A stretch of 20,122 nt of DNA from a virus: positions 1 to 20,122 of the IMG/VR virus record IMGVR_UViG_3300034196_000265. One strand, given 5' to 3'. Shown here piece by piece: positions 12,859 to 18,205 of the stretch (positions are counted from its first letter, which is position 1; each line of letters starts with the position of its first letter). The notes beneath the pieces were generated by a model. The model made no database searches, was not told the DNA's origin, and worked only from the letters and a program-made list of their open reading frames with translations. A program made the translations under genes and the position numbers.

Positions 12859-13164
12859 TTATGCCCAAACCCGTGCCGGCGTAACCGGATAAGTCCGCAG
12901 ATCAGCCAGCGCATCAGCAACATCCTGTGATGCAGTCCGCACATTGACGTGATAGCCGGTAACTTCGGCCATCACCGGCACCTCCTCGCCATCCACCAGC
13001 GATGTTTCCCCGGTAGGCTGGTAGATGGTGCCGATCACATCAAGCGAGGCCTCAGGGTGATAGAGTGCCCCACTGTCAGAATCTTGGCTAAAGCCCGCCG
13101 TCTTGAGGGCCTGCGTCATGGCCGACTTGCTGCCAGCTTTGAGATAGAGATCAATCATGGTCAT
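12859..13164 (-). CDS. conserved-looking 101-aa protein between the inserted fibre and J
   Basis: Function not known. The ATG at 13164 has AAGGA 8 bases upstream and gives MTMIDLYLKAGSKSAMTQAL, a start resembling small proteins found near phage tail and baseplate genes. The remainder alternates short hydrophobic strands (SLDVIGTIYQPTG, VPVMAEVTGYHVNVRT) with a helical end (ASQDVADALADL), suggesting a compact alpha/beta fold. There is no signal peptide or membrane segment. It lies 78 bases after the inserted fibre gene and two bases before J, so it is co-transcribed and may be a fibre partner or tail accessory protein. Confidence 0.7.
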   Translation of the reverse strand: MTMIDLYLKAGSKSAMTQALKTAGFSQDSDSGALYHPEASLDVIGTIYQPTGETSLVDGEEVPVMAEVTGYHVNVRTASQDVADALADLRTYPVTPARVWA

Positions 13165-13242
13165 GGGTTTTGTCCTTCCAGAAATGCCAGCAGCTGTTCG
13201 TACCTGTGGAGACTGGGACAAGCCCTGTGCAGTAGTGACTGG

Positions 13243-14868
13243 TCATCGCAGGGCCTTAATTTGGGCATCAGTTAGCTCAAAGTGCCAAATCCTCAGGTCA
13301 CGCAGGTGCCCATTTAAGTGGCGGGTAGAAGCAGCTTTTTGACAGCCCAAATACATTGCATCTTCAAAGCCTGGACTAGTTCCTTGTGAACCGTCCTTTC
13401 TGCCAGACGGCGTTACGGTACTCAAACCAGCAGGCGTTTTAATTCCAGTAAAAACCTGGCCGCTTTTGAAATTTGCCACGACAGAACCAGCGTTTGTCAA
13501 ACCGCCGAAATTATTTGCATTAATTTCTGAACTGATTGAACCAGGCCCTATTGACGCATCCCAAGCCCTTGCGCTGACCCCAGCGGCTCTAACGCTAAAT
13601 ATCCTCGGCGCAGGGTTCGGGGCCGAAATAGATGCCCAATTTACCGACACAGTGACAGCGACCGTGGCTATTTCAGCCCCGCCATTTATAGCTGGTATAA
13701 ACGGGTAGTCCGCCGCGCGGGTGGCTGCGGCCCCGGTTGTATGGATATATGAAGACGGAAACGCCGCCGCTTCAAGCTGCATAAATGCGCACAATACGGC
13801 CTCGGAAGGTTGCCCCGGCTCCGCGAGGCTGTTTTTAATATAAAATTGATTTTGGATGGTGACATCGGCGGGCGGCGTACCTGTAACCCATATAAGCCAC
13901 CATCCCCCGCCCTTATAAATAGCCCCGCCATAGCACTGAGTGAAATTTCCGCCGGAATACGTGGTGGTTTGCCCTGTAACTAAATCGACAACAACTCGCG
14001 CTGCGTTTACTAGTCCGCTTTGGTCCCGCAACCACAACTCAACACTTCCTGCGCCGTCGTCTTTTATTAACGCGCAGCCACAATAGGCCACGCCGGCTAG
14101 TGCGGCTATGTTACGGTTTATAACTGCGTGAGTTACTGCCGGGGTTGTATCGCGGGAAAAACGCCCTACGGTAAAATTGAATCTAGCATCTGTAACCGCT
14201 GAATAATTTACGTTGTATGGCATTTGGTCCGTTCGATACGTACCATCAAACCAGGAAAACTTGTGCAAGTTTGTAGATGGTCCTTCGACCAACAACCCCT
14301 TTGCTTCATAGCGGGGCTCATTGATAGCTGCCTGCCGCAACACACCAGACTTATCGAAATACCAGGCAGAGGAGGCACGCGCGAAACTCACGTAGCGGCC
14401 TACAACATCATCCCCCACCTTCACCTCGCGGCCCTGGCCTGCAAACATGAGCAGCGAATCACTGAGTGGGATCCATACATCCGGAAATGGCAAAGCAGCC
14501 AAGCCGATGGCATCTGCAACGGTGGATAAACCGGTAATCTGCGCTGCGCGATCTGCTTCTGACTGAGCCCGATCGGCTTGGGTCTTGGCCTTGTTATATT
14601 CTGTGGTGGCCAGCGTCACCGAATTGGCGGCGGCGTTGGCCTGAGTGGTGGAGCGGTCTGCTTCATCGCGTGAGCGATTGGCCTCCGCTGCCGCCGTGGC
14701 GGTGGTTTCATCAAGCCGCTCATCAACGCGGGCTGCCAGCGTGGGCTGATTTCCGTAACCAGGCACATCAACTACCTGATTGCTGGCGCCAGTGATGATC
14801 TTCTCAAAGGCTTCTGTCGCCTTGTTCAGGCGGGCAACGGCGACATCCCCGGCGGCAGTGGTGGTCAT
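13243..14868 (-). CDS. additional tail fibre-like protein inserted between W and J
   Basis: A 541-aa structural protein, probably a fibre or receptor-binding part. Residues about 40-115 form an Ala/Asp/Arg/Thr-rich coiled coil (EANRSRDEADRSTTQANAAA), as in fibre shafts. Residues about 155-200 hold FARASSAWYFDKSGVLR and GLLVEGPSTNLHKFSWF, a module common in phage fibre and tail proteins. The rest (about 200-540) is Gly/Thr/Ala-rich and beta-like, with a C-terminus (RHLNGHLRDLRIWHFELTDA) like the last strands of a LamG/concanavalin-type domain. The start has GAGG 8 bases upstream. P2 has no gene here (W is followed by J). The distal two thirds look lower in GC than W and J, fitting acquired receptor-binding sequence. 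Confidence 0.75.
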   Translation of the reverse strand: MTTTAAGDVAVARLNKATEAFEKIITGASNQVVDVPGYGNQPTLAARVDERLDETTATAAAEANRSRDEADRSTTQANAAANSVTLATTEYNKAKTQADRAQSEADRAAQITGLSTVADAIGLAALPFPDVWIPLSDSLLMFAGQGREVKVGDDVVGRYVSFARASSAWYFDKSGVLRQAAINEPRYEAKGLLVEGPSTNLHKFSWFDGTYRTDQMPYNVNYSAVTDARFNFTVGRFSRDTTPAVTHAVINRNIAALAGVAYCGCALIKDDGAGSVELWLRDQSGLVNAARVVVDLVTGQTTTYSGGNFTQCYGGAIYKGGGWWLIWVTGTPPADVTIQNQFYIKNSLAEPGQPSEAVLCAFMQLEAAAFPSSYIHTTGAAATRAADYPFIPAINGGAEIATVAVTVSVNWASISAPNPAPRIFSVRAAGVSARAWDASIGPGSISSEINANNFGGLTNAGSVVANFKSGQVFTGIKTPAGLSTVTPSGRKDGSQGTSPGFEDAMYLGCQKAASTRHLNGHLRDLRIWHFELTDAQIKALR

Positions 14869-14878
14869 AGATTAAACC

Positions 14879-15328
14879 TCAACTTGCGAATCCAAGCAGG
14901 CAGCAGCGTTCGACCTGCGCTGCCCACGATGTAAAGTTCCAGACGTTCGCCTCTGGCTGGGCAAGCTTGTCGATCACGATCCCGTCGATGGTCACCTTCT
15001 GGCCGTCTGGTAGATACTCGCCATACAGGTCCAGCTCGATATAACCAGGGGATGCGGCAACGGCTTGCACCTGCTCAAGGCTGAAACGGGGCTCCCACTG
15101 CTGCAGCGCCTCCGCCGTGGCGGCGTAGATGTCGATCAGCGTGGCGCGATTCATGGGGGCATCAATCAGACTGGGGATCCGGCTGCCATAGGCGCGGCGC
15201 ATCACCCGGGTGCCGATACGGGTACCCAATATGTCGGTGATGCTTTGTCGCAGGTGCTGGATCCCGCTCAGGCGCTTGCCTGTGAGTGAATTGGTGCCGT
15301 TCATGGTTGCATTGTTGCCAGCCACCAC
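14879..15328 (-). CDS. W: baseplate wedge protein gpW (gp25 family)
   Basis: A wedge protein of the P2 W / T4 gp25 family, which starts sheath assembly at the baseplate. It shows GTRVMRRAYGS, then a DAPMNR segment, and the EPR motif (in QQWEPRFSL) that marks the gp25 fold. The start is uncertain: GTG 15328 (149 aa) has AAGAGG at good spacing, GTG 15337 has the same AAGAGG too close, and the ATG at 15304 matches where P2 W begins in alignment but lacks a ribosome-binding site. The frame is open further upstream into V. It overlaps no neighbour with the start chosen here. Confidence 0.88.
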   Translation of the reverse strand: MVAGNNATMNGTNSLTGKRLSGIQHLRQSITDILGTRIGTRVMRRAYGSRIPSLIDAPMNRATLIDIYAATAEALQQWEPRFSLEQVQAVAASPGYIELDLYGEYLPDGQKVTIDGIVIDKLAQPEANVWNFTSWAAQVERCCLLGFAS

Positions 15329-15336
15329 GTTCAGCA

Positions 15337-15353
15337 CCTCTTGGGGGATTTCC
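15337..15353 (-). repeat. repeated SD-bearing element, copy 2 (17 bases)
   Basis: GGAAATCCCCCAAGAGG on the minus strand, immediately after the V stop codon and directly upstream of the W start. It is identical to the core of copies at 9593-9609 and 19699-19715. Here its AAGAGG is the likely ribosome-binding site of W. Confidence 0.75.
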
Positions 15354-15354
15354 G

Positions 15355-15918
15355 TCAGATAGGGGCGTCGGTGTTCTGTCCGCCGCGCTGAATGCCGCTG
15401 TGAGCGTGATCTGAACCGATATTCTTGCCGTTGTGAGTAACCTGCCCGCCTTGAATATCAAGGCCGCTGGACGTGATGACGAATGTCACGCCGCCAACAG
15501 CAAGTGCAATCTTGCCGCGATCGGCAGTGATGGTGGTGGTATCGATGGTGGCATTCAGTGTGTGGCTGGCGCTGTCATAGCTGATGCTGGTGCCATCAGG
15601 GTAGAGCTCTTTATCCAGACTGGCGCTGCTGGCTGGTGCCGGATTGGTAGCCGAGTACAGGCTGCAGACGATGATGGCTTGCCCAAGATCGCCATATGGC
15701 GACAGGATCAGCACCTGCTCACCAATGCTGAGCGGGCTCCACGTCTTGGTGTTACCTGCCCGCTTTGCGCCGAACGGCAGCCAATCAGAGTCGAAGCCGG
15801 AGACTGCCACCTTTACCCTGGGTGCATCCGGATCGGTAAAGTCAGTTTCTGCGACCTCCCCCACCCTGATCAGGTTTGCAATCTGGCGCGACAACTCGCC
15901 CAGGCTGTAATCGCTCAT
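15355..15918 (-). CDS. V: baseplate spike protein gpV (P2 V-like)
   Basis: The membrane-piercing spike at the tail tip, 187 aa (P2 V is 211 aa). The N-terminal OB-fold part (about 15-90) includes GEVAETDFTDPDAPRVKV, WLPFGAKRAG and WSPLSIGEQVLILSPYGDL. A beta-helix region follows (about 95-165, SISYDSASHTLNATIDTTTI). The end has HAH at 171-173, the HxH motif that binds iron at the apex of P2-type spikes. The ATG at 15918 overlaps the previous stop codon as ATGA. It lies in the canonical place before W. Confidence 0.93.
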   Translation of the reverse strand: MSDYSLGELSRQIANLIRVGEVAETDFTDPDAPRVKVAVSGFDSDWLPFGAKRAGNTKTWSPLSIGEQVLILSPYGDLGQAIIVCSLYSATNPAPASSASLDKELYPDGTSISYDSASHTLNATIDTTTITADRGKIALAVGGVTFVITSSGLDIQGGQVTHNGKNIGSDHAHSGIQRGGQNTDAPI

Positions 15919-16592
15919 GGGGTGATCTCCGTGATGTCATCACCAGGCTGGCAGTCGCCAAAGCCGAGCTGCCCACCGATACAGGCCACATCACCGGCCC
16001 ACTCTTCAAAGTCGAAATAGACAGCGGTGCCGTCAATGTCTGCTCTGACATCTTCGCGCACAAAGATGCGGCCAGGGGTAACGCCTTCATCGGTCCAGAC
16101 GGTTTCGCCAAGGTGCAGTCGCTGCTGCCACTCCACCCGCCATACCTCGAACTGGGAGAGATCCTGATCCTGACGGCGGCCCATCACCGAGAAATCATCC
16201 TGATAGGCTCCGATCACCATCGCCTCACCGGTTGGCAACTTCTTGGCAGGGTCGGCAGGGTTGGTCCAGCGGCGCATCCGCAGCCACGCCTCGAGAGACG
16301 CAGCCAGCATCCTGATGGAGAGCTTGGCCTTGGCCATACTGCCAGCCTGTGGCCGAAACCCGATCACCAACTCAGCCTCAAACTTTGCCAGCACAGCCAG
16401 CTGCTCGGTGCCAGGGTCGTTATCGGGATCAGCCTCCAGCTCGGTGAGCTCCAGCAGGCATGCCGGGGTGACCAGAGATTTGCGATCTTCCCGGTAGAAT
16501 TCGACTGTTTTCAGGTCGGGGAAAGCGGCCTTGATATCGGCCACGATGGCATCATGCACCACGGAGAGATCGATATTGGTATTGGCGTTCAT
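15915..16592 (-). CDS. putative tail terminator (Mu gp37-like)
   Basis: A 225-aa protein whose place between the lambda Z-like gene and V suggests a tail terminator or head-tail completion role. The segments SVVHDAIVADIKAAFPDLKT at the start, LELTELEADPDNDPGTEQLA, FEAELVIGFRP and FEVWRVEWQQRLHLGETVW resemble the DUF1834/Mu gp37-type family, which I recognise only by pattern. It contains no membrane segment. It is coupled on both sides by ATGA overlaps (Z-like stop and V start). Confidence 0.6.
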   Translation of the reverse strand: MNANTNIDLSVVHDAIVADIKAAFPDLKTVEFYREDRKSLVTPACLLELTELEADPDNDPGTEQLAVLAKFEAELVIGFRPQAGSMAKAKLSIRMLAASLEAWLRMRRWTNPADPAKKLPTGEAMVIGAYQDDFSVMGRRQDQDLSQFEVWRVEWQQRLHLGETVWTDEGVTPGRIFVREDVRADIDGTAVYFDFEEWAGDVACIGGQLGFGDCQPGDDITEITP

Positions 16593-17137
16593 GAGGCACC
16601 TATTTGATATTTAACCCTGGCGCGCAAGTCACGCTCAAAATGCCCCCAAAATACGGTCAGCACCTCGTCAAATACCTCGCTTTCAACGTAATCGCTGGCA
16701 TCTTCTTCTATGGCAACCGTCTGTTCTTCGATCTTGAGGCGCGCCTTACCTTTGCGCTTAAAAATGGAGTGGTGGCCGTTAGGCATCTTCCCGACAAAGC
16801 CATCCTTGAATAAGTAATTCTGCTTTGACGCCCCCCATGATTCTTTTTTTGCCCTTCCTTTCAGACTGCTGGCAGATACGGGGTTAAGGCCAAACCAGAG
16901 ATCAGCTTTAACCTCGTTGTTCTTTATTCGCATCTGGGTTTGCTTGACCCGGCTGCGAAGGTTTGAGGCGGCGCCAAGCATCAGCTCTCTTTTCAGGTCT
17001 TTGACTGATGATTTTCGAAGAGAGGTTAGCGTTCTGTTCAACGCGCGCTTAAGCGAGAGCACCACCTGCTTACTGGTAGCACCCAGGTCTTCGGTGACCT
17101 GAAGCAATTGAGCAATATCAACGTCAAAGTGCAGCAT
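16589..17137 (-). CDS. lambda gpZ-like minor tail / tail completion protein
   Basis: A 182-aa protein resembling the Minor_tail_Z family (lambda Z, 192 aa), which acts at the head-proximal end of the tail. The pattern is a helical N-terminus with LSLKRALNRTLTSLRKSSVK, then basic stretches (NLRSRVKQTQMRI), the family segment ADLWFGLNPVSASSLKGRA, and a helical C-terminus with DEVLTVFWGHFERDLRARV. It overlaps the head-tail joining gene by 14 bases and the next gene by four. Confidence 0.75.
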   Translation of the reverse strand: MLHFDVDIAQLLQVTEDLGATSKQVVLSLKRALNRTLTSLRKSSVKDLKRELMLGAASNLRSRVKQTQMRIKNNEVKADLWFGLNPVSASSLKGRAKKESWGASKQNYLFKDGFVGKMPNGHHSIFKRKGKARLKIEEQTVAIEEDASDYVESEVFDEVLTVFWGHFERDLRARVKYQIGAS

Positions 17138-17465
17138 GCTGCGGCCCCTGCCGTACCATCGTCACCAGCGCCCAGCCGGTGCCATCTGCCTGCGGGCTGG
17201 TCATCACATCAAACCGCTCTCCGGCCACCACCACCTCATCACCCCGGCTGATGCCAACCATGTCCACCTCTTTGCCACTGATGCGTGGCTCGCTGGTGTC
17301 TGCCTCATACTCGCCAAGCTGGGCGTTGAGATAGGGATCATCGAAGATCACTGAAATGGTTCTGGTGCTGCCATCCCCAAAATGAACAACGGCGGGTGTT
17401 GCAAACCCGCCGCTACTATCCAATTGCAGGAAGGCGTCCAGGTTCTCCCAGGACGGCCCGCGCAT
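17124..17465 (-). CDS. head-tail joining protein (lambda FII-like)
   Basis: A 113-aa protein resembling the lambda gpFII attachment family (117 aa), which forms the connector face that receives the tail. Visible features are a compact beta-rich pattern, VVHFGDGSTRTISVIFDDPY (about 26-45), ISRGDEVVVAGERFDVMTSP, and the C-terminal TGWALVTMVRQGPQ, which resembles the family ending. It starts within the previous stop codon (TGATG) and overlaps the Z-like gene. The family assignment is by pattern and position. Confidence 0.65.
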   Translation of the reverse strand: MRGPSWENLDAFLQLDSSGGFATPAVVHFGDGSTRTISVIFDDPYLNAQLGEYEADTSEPRISGKEVDMVGISRGDEVVVAGERFDVMTSPQADGTGWALVTMVRQGPQHAAL

Positions 17466-17821
17466 CAGGTGTACTGCTTACGGCCGACCAGCGACACCCC
17501 GCGCACCACGGCGTTGGCGCCGCCGGCCAGGGTATCCACCACCCGCACAAACTTTTTCAGCGCATCCGCATTCATGGTGATCGATGGGGCCGCCGCAGTG
17601 GTGCCAACCGCAGGGAATGCGCCATTTGGCACATCAACCCAGTTGGTCGAACCATCATCGCTGTGCTGCAGCTTGACGGCGTTGGTGCCAGCGTTGGTCG
17701 GGCCAGAGTTCATAATGAGCTGGCAGATGCCTTGAAAATCACTGACGTTCACCGCCGCGCCGTTACCGGATGCAGCGATAGAGGCCGATACGGCCAGTAC
17801 GATTCGAGTTACACCGCGCAT
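17465..17821 (-). CDS. small putative virion structural protein
   Basis: A 118-aa protein with no confident family. It has a beta-rich, Ala/Gly/Asn-rich composition, with VKLQHSDDGSTNWVDVPNGA (about 49-68) and FVRVVDTLAG (about 91-100), a layout seen in small phage head or decoration proteins. The start RGVTRIVLAVSASIAASG is moderately hydrophobic but looks like a beta strand, not a signal peptide. Its ATG abuts the preceding stop codon (TAAATG) and the next gene starts in its stop codon, so it belongs to the head operon. A decoration or connector role is inferred from position only. Confidence 0.55.
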   Translation of the reverse strand: MRGVTRIVLAVSASIAASGNGAAVNVSDFQGICQLIMNSGPTNAGTNAVKLQHSDDGSTNWVDVPNGAFPAVGTTAAAPSITMNADALKKFVRVVDTLAGGANAVVRGVSLVGRKQYT

Positions 17822-18154
17822 TTACTCGCCCTCTTTCCGATCGGCGTCATCGTCAGCACCAGCAGGCGCCGCTTCGATAACATCGATGATCTGATCCTTG
17901 GTCATGCCGCTGGCCACTTCAACACCGAGCTTCTTGGCGCACTCAAGCAAGGCAGGCTTGGTCCAGCTGGAATAATCCGTGCCGGCATGCTCTTCTTGCT
18001 GCTCAACACCATCTTCTGCGGTCGCCAGTACCGCCTTGCCGCGATGGAGGAAGTTCTTGGCTTCCGCCTCGCTCACTTCCACCAGCGAACCCGGCTTGTG
18101 GATCTGACCATCGATGGCGATCGCACAGGTCAGTTTCAATACATAGCTTTTCAT
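17822..18154 (-). CDS. HeH/LEM-like small head protein
   Basis: A 110-aa protein. The N-terminal part (MKSYVLKLTCAIAIDGQI, then KPGSLVEVSEAEAKNFLHRG) is a small beta/alpha domain found in proteins encoded next to phage capsid genes. The C-terminal part (about 66-100, SSWTKPALLECAKKLGVEVA then TKDQIIDVIEAA) has the helix-extended-loop-helix pattern of HeH/LEM/SAP-like domains, which can bind nucleic acid or protein. The ATG at 18154 is chosen because GAGGG lies about 8 bases upstream; a longer frame from 18202 would begin inside the hairpin at 18177-18199. A role in head assembly or DNA packaging is inferred from context. Confidence 0.65.
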   Translation of the reverse strand: MKSYVLKLTCAIAIDGQIHKPGSLVEVSEAEAKNFLHRGKAVLATAEDGVEQQEEHAGTDYSSWTKPALLECAKKLGVEVASGMTKDQIIDVIEAAPAGADDDADRKEGE

Positions 18155-18176
18155 CCGGTCACCCTCTTGGATGGAA

Positions 18177-18199
18177 GGTGGCCGCCACCGGCGGCCACC
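18177..18199. other. strong hairpin directly after the capsid gene
   Basis: GGTGGCCGCC (18177-18186) pairs perfectly with GGCGGCCACC (18190-18199), a 10-bp GC-rich stem with a three-base loop. It lies seven bases beyond the capsid stop codon. It is not followed by a T-run, so it is likelier to stabilise capsid mRNA or limit read-through than to be a full terminator. Confidence 0.7.
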
Positions 18200-18205
18200 C
18201 ATTAA

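Noticed and set aside
2743-18154. Tailocin or other headless contractile injection device
   Set aside because: The contractile tail genes are joined to capsid, prohead protease and head-tail joining genes, so a complete phage is more likely.
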